Source: Rhizophagus irregularis (lineage: Eukaryota; Glomeromycota; Glomeromycetes; Glomerales; Glomeraceae). From it: a stretch of DNA of 64,000 bases. The notes under the pieces were generated by a model that made no database searches, was not told the DNA's origin, and saw only the letters and a program-made list of their open reading frames with translations. Where the stretch lies: assembly GCF_026210795.1 (NCBI RefSeq), contig NC_089434.1, positions 1,736,001-1,800,000 of the forward strand, given 5' to 3'. Of this stretch, positions 34,198-46,908 are shown piece after piece (position 1 is the stretch's first letter; each line of letters starts with the position of its first letter). Made by a program: the position numbers and the translations under genes.

Positions 34198-36627
34198 TTT
34201 GGCTACTTCAAATCATATTTCAGATATGGGATGGAAAACCTTTCAAAGTACATAATACTTGATTGCTTAGACTGAGGTAAAATACGAAATAGAAGATGAA
34301 GTTCATGCAGGCAATTTATTTTCTTTTTTCTTAATTCTATTAATTGCTTTGTTTCTTTGTTAAAATAATTATCTATTAATATAGTTATTAAACTAAAAAA
34401 TACAATATTCTAAATTACTTTTATTGATAGTTTTGTTTTTTGATTAACTGGTAAGTAAAAATTATGATAGTGGGTCAAAAGAATTATTCTGAAAAGAAAT
34501 TAGACATTTCAATAGTGTATTCATAATTATTGACCTAATTATTTAAGTTATATACAATAGGTTTCATATGATGCCCATGTTTCTAGTCAATTAAAATATT
34601 TTATTTTAGTTTTATTTCTTGTTTAATATCTTTAATATATTTTAAAATAAATAAAAAATACGGAAAATCTTATTATTTAAAAGTGATTTTTTTTAAAAGA
34701 AATTTAAATGTTCAAATCATTATTTTTCTAGATGTTATACAATAAAATTATGTATTTATAAATAATTAATTTTTTTAAAAATTTAGATTTTATTTCATTC
34801 TTTAATTGTAAAACAATTATAAATCATGAAACAATTAAAACATGAAAATGAAAATATTGTAATAATGTTCATCAGGAAGCATTGCTTGGAATAATGATCA
34901 TAGTTTTGCAAAAATTACATAATTTTTCATAGTGTGAAGCAGTATTTTAATTATTTCCAATAATATAAATATTTAAAATTAACTTAAATTTACATTATAG
35001 TCAAAATCTTATTATGCTCGCGCAAGATCTTTTATTTTATTACGCTCGCACAAAATCTTTTTTAGTTAAAATAAGAAGGAATGGTATAATAATATGAATG
35101 TGATCTTTGAAGGTTTATAAAACTTATAATTTACAGGTTTCATTATATTGTCTACAAGCTCTTAGTGGCACCCTCAGTAAAATTACCCGATAATGCAGCT
35201 TCGATGGTTTCTTGTGGTCCAAAAATTCAGATAATCTAGAAATGTGCAATCTAAAAGCACTTTTTTTATCATTGGCAATAATTGTGCTGAGTGTACTACA
35301 AATGTTAACCTGGAAAACATAATTAGATTCATATTTCTGTAAAGTATAATTCAATCATTTTCGCGTATTTCCCTTCTTTAATAACAATTTTTAAAACAAT
35401 ATTAAAGTTTTTTGTTACATCTTTATTAAACAATTTAAACATTTTATTTTTTAGTAATATCTACATCTTAAAAATTATATATTAATAACTTAACTTCAGT
35501 AGTGATTTTTTTTTTAAAAAAAGAGCTGTGACGCCATTATCTCCAAGTTTCCAACTCAACGGGTCGGGACTGACCCAAAACTTTGATTTTTACGATCCAT
35601 TATACGCAATATGACGCTAATATTATGAATAAAATTTTTACGTGATATTCAATACAAAATGGTGCTAAAAATCCAAAAATATGTAAAATATTGCTTGCTC
35701 TTGGCCAGTTATAAACTTACAACTGTTACTCCCGAACACCACGTAGAGGTGGCAAGCTTCGTTCAGGGAAAAAAAGAAACCACTTACCTGTATTCTTATA
35801 CAACCAGTTTATAATTAATAGGATTAAAAAAAAAAATAATAATATTTGGGTCATTAAGAACAAAAATTGAGCAGAGACGTTCGGACATATAGATATATAA
35901 TATAATAACATTCACAACTTAACAAATTCTATATGTAAACTGTGTTTTTTTAGTTATGTTCTGGCCCTAGATACTACTACTTATGCACATATGCATTAAA
36001 AACAAGAAAGAAAATTATAAAATTATTTATGTAAAAATCAAAACAAATAAAACAAATAATGCACATGTGCATCAGAACAAGAAAGAAAATTATTTTTGTA
36101 AAATCAAAAATAAGCTTTCTCATTCCCCCATCAAATTATTTGGTTTACATATATACACAATACGTACTATGTACATACATACATAAAATACGTACGTATA
36201 TATACGTAATGTGGGAAAGTCGATCGAGCATTAAACACAGGTTTCTCTACTCAATTTTATTGAAAAATTTTGTTTAAAGTATGGCTTTAACTTTTTAAAG
36301 ATTTTAACGTGGAGTTGGTCGTACCTATGGTTTAAAATGAGGTGTGGAGTTGGTTGTACCTTACCTATTACCATACTTAACAAGAAAAAAAAATAAAAGA
36401 AAAAGAAAAGCGAGAAGGAATAACTAAGAAAGGAGAGAGGGGTTAAAGAGAATAAGAGAAAAAAGTGGCTATTTTATATATTAACCATGAGTCATGTTAT
36501 AAACACGTGTACATCACGTCCATCATGTGTTGAATCACCGATTTTTTATTATCATTTTCAAAATAATCAACTCAATTTATACTACAATAATTTTTTTATT
36601 ATCTATTAAAACAATTATGCTCTTTGA
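34198..36627. other. gene-poor stretch
   Basis: AT-rich. A minus-strand frame at 35124-35354 (HISRLSEFLDHKKPSKLHYR) overlaps another coding-like frame (PQETIEAALSGNFTEGATKS), suggesting a small frameshifted remnant, but this is weak. The region near 35565 has a GGGTC...GACCC hairpin. Nothing else seen. Confidence 0.35.
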
Positions 36628-37037
36628 CTAGCAAATCATTATTAGGTGTATTTGAGGTCTTCCAAATGCGAAAATTCTATTTTTTAAGGCAATAAATTTA
36701 TCTTTGAGTAACTGACTGTTATGCTGAAAATATTTATGAACGGTTCTCTCTTTGGAAAACTGATGATTATCATCAACGTGAGAAATAAACTTATCACGTA
36801 TCTTATTGGAGGACCTAAACTGTTTTGGGAATTCGATGGTATTCGGATCCAGTCATAAAAGTACAATGTATCACCATAGTTATCACATCCTGAGGCGGGG
36901 CACAGCTGAGAATGGAAATTGGATAATAATTTATTGTTTTGTAAAGCTGTAAAATAAGCCTTTTGGGTGTAGAAGTATAATTTGTAAACATAAAGACGGT
37001 GAGAAAAAGCTTTTGCAAGTAGAAGGACGTAAAAGGG
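36628..37037 (-). pseudogene. frameshifted remnant of an unrecognised gene
   Basis: Two minus-strand frames abut. The upstream one, open from TAG 37040-37038, encodes KAFSHRLYVYKLYFYTQKAY, LQNNKLLSNFHSQLCPAS and NYGDTLYFYDWIRIPSN. The downstream one, entered near 36850, encodes RSSNKIRDKFISHVDDNHQF, KERTVHKYFQHNSQLL and ALKNRIFAFGRPQI before TAG at 36630-36628. Both read like protein, and together they suggest one reading frame broken by a single indel. No known motif; function unknown. Confidence 0.4.
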
Positions 37038-37040
37038 CTA

Positions 37041-38361
37041 GTAAAACAAGTTGAGGGTTGTTCCTAAATTTTCAAAAACTCGTAAATGACGAAAATATAA
37101 CTACAAGAATAAAAAAAAAAGTGTAAACAAAAATTACGAGAAAGAGTTATCATCCCTTCTATTTTTTTTTACAACTTAAATATTTTTAAATCATGTTATA
37201 CAATATAAGTTGCAAAGAACATAAAGCCTAAGAATATATATTTTGTTGGTCGTTTCACTAGATTAAACTATATTATCTCAATCTAATTATAGATTCGGAA
37301 AGAAATAGTTGACAATAATGTTTGGTTTCTTTTCCCTTTTTTCTTTCCTTTTCATAGCAAGAATATTTTTCTTAAATTTTTTTTCAATGAAGTACAGTAT
37401 TGATGAGGGTACAAATAATTTATTGATGGTTTAGCGCAAGCCAACATTATTAACAATTAGTATGTAACAATGTATATATAAAGTAAATATTATTTATATA
37501 GCTAAAATAGGTACAAATGAACAGTCCGAAAACCTGAAAAACGTTAACTGGTTAAGAACCAGTTAAATAAACAATAGTGAAAATTATGAATTTATGAAAA
37601 TATTAATATCTTCCAATATTATTGAATATTGTTCATCGTAAGTGAAATTAGAACCTACTGTAATTTTGATATCAGGATAACAAATGTAAACTCACAAAAC
37701 TCTTACGAGCATAAAAAAGGCCAGTAACTTTATGCTCCGCAAACTGAAATGCATCCCAAAAATTTTTGATTAGAATATCTAACGTATTACTAAGAAAACG
37801 GGAATAATTATAAGTCTGTCGCATTATTTAAAATTCTTTTATAAATATAAAAAAAATCATTTTATAAAAAATTCTAAAAAATTGTCTAACAAAAAAAAAA
37901 ATTACAGTCAAAAAGGATAATCCATGGTTCGAAAATAATATGAAAATTAATCTTTTTTTTTCTGAATGATAGAATTTAAATATTCTGTTTAAATATCCTG
38001 TTGTTTTATTATGGGATATTATAATATCCTAAGGACATTCCAAATTTAAAAGGGAGAGATCAAACTAAAAGCTAAGTTGATAATCATATTACATTGAAAT
38101 AATATATCTTTATCATAATGTGATATGTATTATTTTCGATTATCGACCAAAACAGATTGCCCGAGTCACGTGATTTTATCGCAATTGTGTTACATTCTTA
38201 ATTAGTTCATTGTACTACTTTCTTTTTTCCACTGCAAAAAGACTGCAATAAATGTACCAAAAATTTTAACCTAAATAAATCATTTTTACACCTAATAATG
38301 AAAAAAATATACTCAACATCCATTTCCAAGTTTTACTATACTAACAGGAGGGAAGTCTGAG
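37041..38361. other. gene-free AT-rich stretch
   Basis: No coding-like frame, element ends or structured RNA recognised. Contains a lone TTAACTGGTTAAGAACCAGTTAA palindromic motif near 37545, reminiscent of the hAT-type subterminal motif at 23.7 kb. Confidence 0.4.
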
Positions 38362-38750
38362 TACTGCTGGAAGCGCTAAACAACCATCGGATATCAGGAA
38401 GTGCAGGGGCTACTCCATCAACTCAATCAGAGGGAAGTGCACCGTCAACTCAAAGAGAACGTTTCGCCGTTGGAGATGTATTACCTAAATTTAAAGATTG
38501 GGCGATGCAAACAAATAATTTCCTTCTTTTGGGTAATAGAATCATCAGTCACGCGGAGCAAAACAAGATTTTGCAGGAATATACGAAGCTCAATGATTTC
38601 ACAAATAAACTAAAGGAGGAGCACCGATGGACAGATGAAAAAGAGACTGGAGAGAAATGGCCAAAACCAGCTTCACCATTAGCTGTTGAGATTACAAGGA
38701 AGAAAGAAGATGATGAGAAGGATGGGAAGAAGAAGCAACGTGAAGATTAA
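38362..38750 (+). CDS. C-terminal exon of a hydrophilic protein, partial
   Basis: Frame open from a TGA at 38358-38360 through LLEALNNHRISGSAGATPST, SEGSAPSTQRERFAVGDVLP, TNNFLLLGNRIISHAEQNK, QEYTKLNDFTNKLKEEHR and a lysine/glutamate-rich end (KKEDDEKDGKKKQRED) to TAA. Possible acceptors lie at 38360-38361 or 38396-38397, so I read it as the last exon of a gene. No convincing upstream exon was identified in the AT-rich DNA before it. Composition and codon use are more balanced than the surroundings. Low-complexity start, helical middle, charged tail; function unknown. It may be a transposed fragment. Confidence 0.45.
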
Positions 38751-39372
38751 GAAGGGCACGACCAACAAGAGAAAATTACATTTGTTAATCGAAGTCACGT
38801 GATTTCACGTAAAAAATATTACCGATAATAAATTTTAGAATAAATGTAATTTAATAGTTTAGTTTATTAACTTTAAAAGATTGAATAATTGTTTACTGGG
38901 CGTGGGGCCGTTGGGACTCATCTATTTTTATAGCGCTAAGCTTCAGTATTTATTATAAATTTTCACTCATTTTGTTTTTCTTTTTTCAAGGATTAGGAAC
39001 GGGTTTGATTTTCTTTTATATTTATTATATTTTTTTTTTGTTTTGTTCTTCATTAAGATAGATATACTCTTGTTATAGAGGCGTTTCGGTTTTGCACGGG
39101 CGTTTCTAGGTATCTATATTTTATGGATGCAATTTTATCCTAATAAAAGATACGTTACAAGTTTTAATAAAAAAAAAACAAAATACGTCATGATTAGGTA
39201 ATTAAAAGCCATAATATAACCATACGTATTGATACTGTTGAGTAATTGATTTAATTGATTGCAGATATTGATATCATTTATACTTTTTCTATGATCATTG
39301 TACAACAAAAAAATAATATTTATACAGTTCTTTTCTTTTTTTTAATACATATCTCTCCTCCATCTCTTTCAT

Positions 39373-39808
39373 TCCTCCTTCAAACACAACTAAATACTTT
39401 TTTTATAAATACTTTCTTTTCAAATGAATATCTAACAAATACCTTTTTTCACACGCAAATAAATACCTTCTTTTTTCACGCGTAAGTACAAAAGAAATAC
39501 CTTTTTTTCACGCGCAAGTAAATATCTTTTTTTTCACGCGCAAGTAAATATCTTTTTTTTCACGCGCAAGTAAATATCTTTTTTTTCACGCGTAAGTAAA
39601 TATCTTTTTTTCACGCGCAAGAGAAATACCTTTTTTCACGCGCAAGTAAATATCTTTTTTTTCACGCGCAAGTAAATACCTTTTTTTCACGCGCAAGTAA
39701 TTTTTTCCACGCGCAAGTAATTTCTTTTCACGCGCAAGTAATTTCTTTTCACGCGCAAGTAATTTCTTTTCACGCGCAAGTAATTTCTTTTCACGCGCAA
39801 GTAAATAC
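39373..39808 (+). repeat. CACGCG minisatellite
   Basis: Fourteen CACGCG boxes in tandem. The left units are about 26 bp (CACGCGCAAGTAAATATC then T8); the right units are about 20-21 bp (CACGCGCAAGTAATTTCTTT). More diverged units (CAAATAAATACCTTC) precede them from about 39373. Not a CRISPR array: units are contiguous with no unique spacers. Two units contain ACGCGT, the MBF/MCB-type box; most are ACGCGC. Confidence 0.85.
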
Positions 39809-40092
39809 TAACTACTAAGACGGAAAAAAAAGATATATCAACATCAAGAACTGTATTTACTGCCTTTGGACAACATATGGGTAATGTCTTTCATTAGCTA
39901 TTAAAACTTGTTTGTAAGTGAAAAACCATTCTAACTACTCCTGTCAGTTTAGACGTTTTGTGGTTCTTGCCAAATTTAGTACCTACTGTATTTACGATAC
40001 TGCAATTTTATTACTGTTATCATTCTTCCTTTGGTTATGCATCGCGAATATTCACTTGTTTTCACTTCTCAATAGAGCTTGTATAGGAAGTA

Positions 40093-40814
40093 ATGAATAC
40101 TAAAAATACCGCTGAACTTACCGCTCTGGAAAACTCTTCTCTTGAAGCCTCTATTCACGCTCCAGCTTCTGGTTCCGTTTCTTCTACTACTAGAGCTCCT
40201 TCAATAGTGGACAAGCTGACACTAAACGAAGCTAGGTCATATCATTAAGTGGTAAGTATAATTATAATAGTTCACCGGATGGACGTATGTGTAGGTGTAA
40301 CACTGCAGGGTTCACTGAAAGTCTTCCGGATGGTGAACTGTTATAATTGACATAGGGGTTTATGTGCTCGTAGTACGTACCATTTGCTACAGGCTAGTAG
40401 CTATCTGCTTTTGTGCACGAAGGCATAGCTACAATGATGCCATATAGGTGATCCCCAAGCTGATCCATATGGAAGGGAAGGCCAGGTTCCCGTTGGAAAT
40501 GACACATATCTCCTATGCCATGTCACTTACTTAGTAATTGTTATTGAATACTATATGAGTCCATTTACCATAGATCCTATGATGGTCACATGGGTGTCCT
40601 GGGGTTCCCTGCTTAGGCATAATTAACAGGGTGGTAAACCTCATATGGTATGAGGTGATAGTGACTAAAAAATTTTGTAAATTTTGTAGGGCATGTATCA
40701 ATTCATTTTTTCTTTAAAATAGGTGTCTTAACGTTGGCGCCAGGTGAAATTCTTACTTCTTATGCAATTATGGCTATTAATCAGGGTAATTTTGAAGGGC
40801 AGTTGAAGATGTAA
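40093..40814 (+). pseudogene. short two-part gene remnant around a structured intron-like segment
   Basis: A 51-aa ATG frame (MNTKNTAELTALENSSLEAS ... SIVDKLTLNEARSYH) ends in TAA at 40246-40248, three codons before a consensus donor GTAAGT at 40252. After 470 bp, an acceptor (TTAAAATAG, 40722) opens a second coding-like piece (LTLAPGEILTSYAIMAINQG) ending at TAA 40812-40814. The two do not join in frame as they stand. The 40252-40722 interval is less AT-rich than its surroundings and holds AGTTCACC...GGTGAACT and other short inverted repeats. Possibly a transposon-related gene; family not recognised. Confidence 0.35.
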
Positions 40815-43206
40815 ACTGGGATATAGATTTTTACTTCCATAGACAAATAGAACTCTTCATTTTTTCTTCTCTTTTTAGTTTTATTTTTAGTTTTTTTTCT
40901 TTTTATTCTTGTTGTTTTCTTTTTTCCTTTTAATTATAGATGTAACTATTCTTTCTTTTTCGTTTCTCATTCTGTTTGATGTTACATTTAATATCGACTT
41001 AGTAATATTATGTTATTTTGTTAAATATGTAGCTTTTTATTTAAATGAAAAAGAGATAATAAGTTTTTTACATTCATGATATCTTTATAATTAATTGGAT
41101 TTGGGAAAATTTTTGTGTATAAATGTATATGAGCGTATGAAGCTATATAGTACGTATATAAGATAATAAAGTACACAGACATAATTGTATTAGTGTAAAA
41201 AACATATAAACAATGGAAGATACGACTAAAATATATTTATTCTTTATTTTAGAATTTAAGCTGTCGGTATGTAATAACTCTATTCATATAAGAAAAAAAA
41301 ATATTTCGTAAACGTTAAAAAAAAATGAAATATATTCCATGAAAAAATTTTCAATAATTCAGATTTGAACACTGTATATCATTCTTTTTCTTCTTTCAAA
41401 ATAAACGTTCATTAAACTAGTTAAAACATATTCTTGAATATACCAACTTGTAGCATAAATAGATATGGTAATAATTAAAGCCTTAAATTCTTTGATTAAA
41501 TATACACAAAAATCCATAATGTATCTGTAGGATTATTAATCATGGCTGATTCAAATGATGTATAAAGTGAATAAGTGAATAAGTGAAACGAAAAAATTTG
41601 AAAAGATATAATAAAGGAACAAGGATTTTAAATTAAATCATTTTATTAAATGAATAATATAAGTATTTAAAAATATGAATATTTACTAACTCATTAAAAA
41701 ATATTTTCTGGTACTATATTGAGAATACACTTATTTGAACCCAATTTGTACGATATATGATGCTATTTCCTTTACATGTGTAAACTAAGAATGTGTTTAT
41801 AGATTTAAAATTTTAACCAGGTGATATTATTATTATGAAATAATCTTTTGTAGATTAAATGAAAATATGACTTCAAAAGTGTAGTAATGTCAGTTGTATT
41901 TACTAATATTAAAAAATCATATTACTTTCGTACTTTTCGTTAAAAAAAAGAAAATTGAATTATTTTTTGTTTTATTAATTGTAATCATAATTATATATCA
42001 ACATTATATAGAATGGTTATCGGTTCTATTTTTATTAATAAAAAATCAATCTTTTTATTTTTATTTTTCTAATTAAAAAAAAAATTTACTTTGTTAATTT
42101 GATTGTTAAATTGGATCTGTCCACATGATCACTTTTCAATAATAATTCCGCAGCTGAATCGTTACTGTGCGACCGTTGAATGATCATCACATGAACTGAA
42201 TCAGCTGATCAATGATAAATCCACAATCATTTGATATTACATTAGATATAAAATATTTCATTGCACCCACGAGTCAAAATTCAAGTTGAAGACTCAAGTA
42301 TCAACTCGAGTTATATAACTTGGGTACTTTTCAAGTCAGAAATTTTTCTTGACTCATTTTCCACATGTAAGTTTACATAAGGTTACATGGATTTTTGTAA
42401 GAACACAAGATTACAAACTAACAAATTTCCTGATGGAAACTAAAAATAACTAAAATATAAAGTCATAAAAGATTATTTTATCCAATTATGGTAAATTGTA
42501 TAGTATAATGAAAGAAGCCTTATATTCTTTGCAAGAACTATTGGTAATTGTGAACTTTATGAAATTATCATGACATAAACAAATTCTGTAAAAATATTCT
42601 TAACAAGAACATTTTATTAAGTAGAAATATAGAAATTTCAACAAAGTAATATCTGATATCTGACGAGACTAAACCAAATTTAGTGTGATTTGACCTTGGC
42701 CCAATTCGTCAATCAATGGTGAATTTTGCATTATAAAATTGTTAGTTCAATATTCTAGTTTGTGTTTATAAATTTATTGACACATAACAAAAAAACAATA
42801 GACTTTTTTATCTTGTATAAAATATTAAACTGTATGTTTAACAAATAAAATGAAATAAACAATATATTTATTAACAATTGGTTGTAAAAATAATACATTA
42901 AGTAACTAAATATGTTATCCCACTTTTCTAAAATTATTAATAAATTCCAGGCAAATATAGCCAGAATACAGTTAGAGATAAATACATCATAATATACTAA
43001 GAAAAACAGCCTAAAATCCGAATGGATAATATCAGGACGGTTTTCTGATATTAATAAGGCCAAAGTTTCTGAGTAAACGTAAATTATAATTCAATTTTGT
43101 ATGTTAAAACTTAACCTGACTTAAAGGAAGGTTACAACTCAAGATAAAGATTTAAGTAATTAATAAAAACTATTTATATTAATAAGTCAATTTATGATAC
43201 AATTTA
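40815..43206. other. gene-free AT-rich stretch
   Basis: No convincing coding sequence. A hydrophobic frame on the minus strand at 42755-43063 lacks an ATG and is mostly AT-driven Phe/Leu/Ile/Tyr/Asn. Remainder unremarkable. Confidence 0.4.
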
Positions 43207-45476
43207 TCATAATTCTAAAAAAAATGAGTGAATACAAATTAATAAAGAGTATATTTTTTTTTTATATTATTTAAAAATAATGATTATACTAACCATAAGG
43301 AATTTCCAATTTATTTTGTTCTTCCGAATGAAGGTTTGGATTATTATGTATTTCATTCTCATCTATAAAATATATTCTTTAATTTACAAATAATACAAAT
43401 TAATTAAATTTTGATAAATATTTTTCACATACCATTAATATTAATCATCGTTCCTTTCATTTGCTGTCGTATTGCTTCTTTTTTATAATAATCTCGTACA
43501 TCTTGTATTTAAATAAAAATCATTGAATATTAATGAAATAATAATATTATCATTATTAAATATTTTAGATGAATATATGATTGTACTTACCATAATTTAG
43601 ATTTACTTGTGACGTTTCAAATATTTGGGATAATCTTTTGCTATTAACTGAAATTATTAACATACAAATTAATGATTATATCATAATTTAATGCATAAAT
43701 AAAAATTAATTACCTTTAATAGAAATATCACCATTTTGAGTATTCAATTTATCAAAATCATCAACTAAAGTAAGCGTAAGTAAGTCGTAATACAATAATT
43801 TTATACATATAAATAATTACTTACTATTATCAGGAATAGTAAAATCATATGATTTACTATAATATCCTATTTGCATAATATGATTTTAAAATTATTTATA
43901 TTAATAAAATCTGACGAACTTTAAATAAAAATTATCATTACATACCTTCTTGTTCTTCTATTATTATAAATAGTAAAAAATTAAGATGTTAAATAATAAT
44001 AAATTTATTAATAATAAGAAAATAACTATACCTTCTGTTGCATTCCTTGGTTCAGGCAAATTTTCAAATTTATAAATACCACTTGAAGACGACCTATCAT
44101 TTATATAATTTGTTTCTAAACCATTAATTTTATTTATCTTTGGTTGTAATAATTCATTTTGCATATTTTGAAATGATAAATGAATTTCTCTTATCTGCTT
44201 CTTGAGCGTCTTTATATTAGGTCTTTTTAATGGATCGGCATTCCAACATTGTTTCATTAATATCTTATATTCTAAAGGAGTTGCTGATACAATTTTTGGT
44301 CTCATACCGTTAATAATCTTCATTGCAAGGTTATAATCATGTTCATGATCTATAAATGGTGGTTGTCCGGATGAAATTTCCCACATAAGCATTGCAATAC
44401 TATATATATCAGATGCAAAAGTATATTCGTTTCCAGCGATTATTTCAGGTGCTATATAAGGAAGATTCCCATATATACTCTTTGACGATTTATCGGCGGG
44501 TCCACAGAATCCAAGATCACTAATATACCAATAATCATTGAATTGTGAATATAATATATTTCCAGAATGTAAATCTCTATGAATTGCATTTTCTTTAAAA
44601 ATTTTATAAATTGCATTAATTATTTCATAAATAATTTTAATCCTTTCTTTCCATGTAAGCTGATTGTGATTTTGTTGTAAATATTTTCTCAAATCAAAAT
44701 CCATTTTTCTCATTACAAGCATATAATTTCCATTTAATAGATCTTGTGTTAAACCGTAACATCGAACAATATCTTCCCATTTATTGCTTATAGTTAAGTG
44801 TGATTTAGCCTATATAGGGATTTAAAATTTTTTTTAATTAATAAAAATATAATGAATTTTAAATAAACAAATTTAGATAACGTACCTCTTCAAACCAATT
44901 TCGATTTGCACATTTAACATTTTCTAATCTCTTAAGTATAACCTTATGAGTTCCAAATCTTATTAATTGTTGTTTTTTAGAATCCCATTCTTCATATTTT
45001 CCATCAATCCAAATTGCAGTATAAATTTCGGAGAATCCACCTTTTGTAAGATATTTAATATCTTTTAAATTATTATATGGAATCCATTCAATTATTTTAC
45101 TTGGTATGAAAGTTTCCATTTGACATTTTTGTATTAAATTATCAATATCATTATTTTCAGATGTCCAATTTGAAAATTTTTTTTTTAAATAATTTCGAAC
45201 ACAATATTCACAATATGATGTAGCCAAACATTCTTGATTACAATTTTCACATATTCTTTTTGTTCCTGAATTATATATAATTTTATCTCGATCATAAAAT
45301 TTATATAATATTTTTATCGCTTCAGTTTTTTCATCTTCCGTAAGAGATTTATCAGATAAAAGTGTTTGTTCATAAAATTTATATTGTTTGTGTATGTCAT
45401 TGTGAATATTATAATCAGTTGACGTAAATGCTTTCATACCCGCTGTATAAACTAATTCATATCGAATATTGGACAT
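43207..45476 (-). CDS. TKL-like protein kinase, paralogue D
   Basis: Exons (minus) are 45476-44886, 44809-44032, 43957-43946, 43866-43825, 43764-43714, 43647-43591, 43501-43433, 43362-43294 and 43214-43207; 1677 nt, 558 aa, intact. Cys cluster CENCNQECLATSYCEYC; YLTKGGFSEIYTA; VILKRL; IHRDLHSGNILY; ISDLGFCGPADKSS; YIAPEI. Tail: LPEPRNATE, microexon EEQE, YYSKSYDFTIPDN, SKRLSQIFETSQ, KKEAIRQQMKGT, NNPNLHSEEQNKLEIPYG, then EL and TGA. If the last intron were retained, TAG follows within the donor. Closest to B (same exon 1 and 2 lengths, related upstream DNA). Exon 1 donor is GTACGT. Function presumed phosphotransfer on unknown proteins. Confidence 0.9.
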
Positions 45477-45556
45477 AATGAAAAATTTTTCAATTACAAA
45501 TTCAATTAATATTATTAAATTGATATACGGTAAAAAATGAGCGAAATTTTAGAGTC

Positions 45557-45843
45557 CGTTCAGTAGAATATCCGATTTTGTGTTAATCCGGATAAAACGG
45601 ATAATTAAAAAAAAATTCCTTTACAGTGCCGGCCCTAAATTTTATAAATCACGTGACTTCGGATAATAGTTTGGACGAACTTATTCTACTTTACTCTGGG
45701 TTCAAGGTTATTATCCTAGACCCTATGTATAAATAATTTTTTTAAGTATCTTTCCCGTGATAGTTCAATTGAGGTCTAGGTTATTATCTATTTTAAGGAC
45801 ACTCAAATAGCTTAGCAACCGGAATATCCGTGTAAAATACGGG
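45557..45843. other. ~290-bp insertion relative to the kinase B upstream region
   Basis: Upstream of D, ATTTTAGAGT...GGGGTTTTTAATCAATTTATATTCTAT is split by ~290 bp. Upstream of B the matching flanks (ATTTCAGAATAGGACTTTTAAACAATTTATATTCTAT) are adjacent. The extra segment is richer in CCGGATA/TATCCG motifs and looks like a MITE, but I could not define a clean duplication at its ends. Confidence 0.45.
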
Positions 45844-46664
45844 GTTTTTAATCAATTTATATTCTATTCCGCAGTAAATTCCCACGATCTAGGATCAGAC
45901 TTTCACCAATTTCTTTCTTTAGCAATTTATTTACTACTCCTTGTATTCTTGTAATACATTTAATTTATTTCTTTAAATATTTTAAAATGGAGATCTAATT
46001 TTGAACAAATTTCATTCAATAATAAAACTTTAAGTAATTTACGTGTTACTTATTTGTCGTACTACATCTTTGTGAATTAATTATGTTGATTATGATTGGT
46101 AAACTTTTTCTTTTGTTTGTTTACGCAAATTTCTTTATAACATTGAATAAAGAAACAGACAACAATAATAACTTTTTTTATTGTTTATATCTTGCATGCA
46201 TTGTAAATAACTTTATTAAAAAGGAAAAGTAAAAGCCAATTTCATTGCATTGCTGAAAATATGGTCGAGTGGATTTTATTATTTATTATCAATTATCGTT
46301 ATTTTTATACATTTTATTATTTATCAATTATCAAGATAATGAATATTTCGTAACATACTGTACATGACAGATTAGAAGTCAGGATTAAAATATATATGTA
46401 AATATTAAGTTTTATGTCAATCACTCAATTCAGTCCGGCGCAAGCCTCTGTATCGGATAATGTTGGCTTAATCCTGAACAGAATGATTTATTTAAGAATT
46501 TATCTGCGTTGTCGATAATACTATCATCGTTGCAAATATTATATTTTCGAAAATGACCGATTTTGCTTATGTTATATGTATATATACACACACTTTTAAT
46601 AATAAGGTTTCATTCTTTATACCTGAAAATATTCAGGATTATTAGATAATTAGTTTTCTGATAG

Positions 46665-46908
46665 ACTGATTTAGAAGATCTGGACGAATGTGTAGATAGA
46701 GAAACTGTGGTTGACTTACATGAAATAGTTCCCTCATTAATTAGTGAAAAGGTCCGAGGGGAATAAAGATTCCTCCTATTCATTTGAGACAGACTCATCC
46801 GAAGATTTTGATTCAGTTGAGACAATCGTGGTAAGAGAAAAAAAGGCTATCCCTCATAAGCAACGAAGGAAGGCACGACCGAGAAAGGTTAAGCGATTGA
46901 TGGTTTGA
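46665..46908 (+). pseudogene. frameshifted remnant: acidic then basic protein end
   Basis: Plus-strand TDLEDLDECVDRETVVDLHE and IVPSLISEKVRGE run into TAA at 46764. One base over, DSSYSFETDSSEDFDSVETI, VVREKKAIPHKQRRKARPRK and VKRLMV end at TGA 46906-46908. Together they look like one reading frame with a 1-nt shift. The C-terminus has a strong basic cluster that would serve as a nuclear signal. Family unknown. Confidence 0.4.

Noticed and set aside
39476-39800. CRISPR-like array
   Set aside because: Repeats are contiguous without unique spacers and the genome is eukaryotic; it is a minisatellite.
42755-43063. Hydrophobic 102-codon minus-strand frame as a membrane protein
   Set aside because: No ATG, and the composition (Phe, Ile, Leu, Asn, Tyr) is what AT-rich DNA gives by chance.
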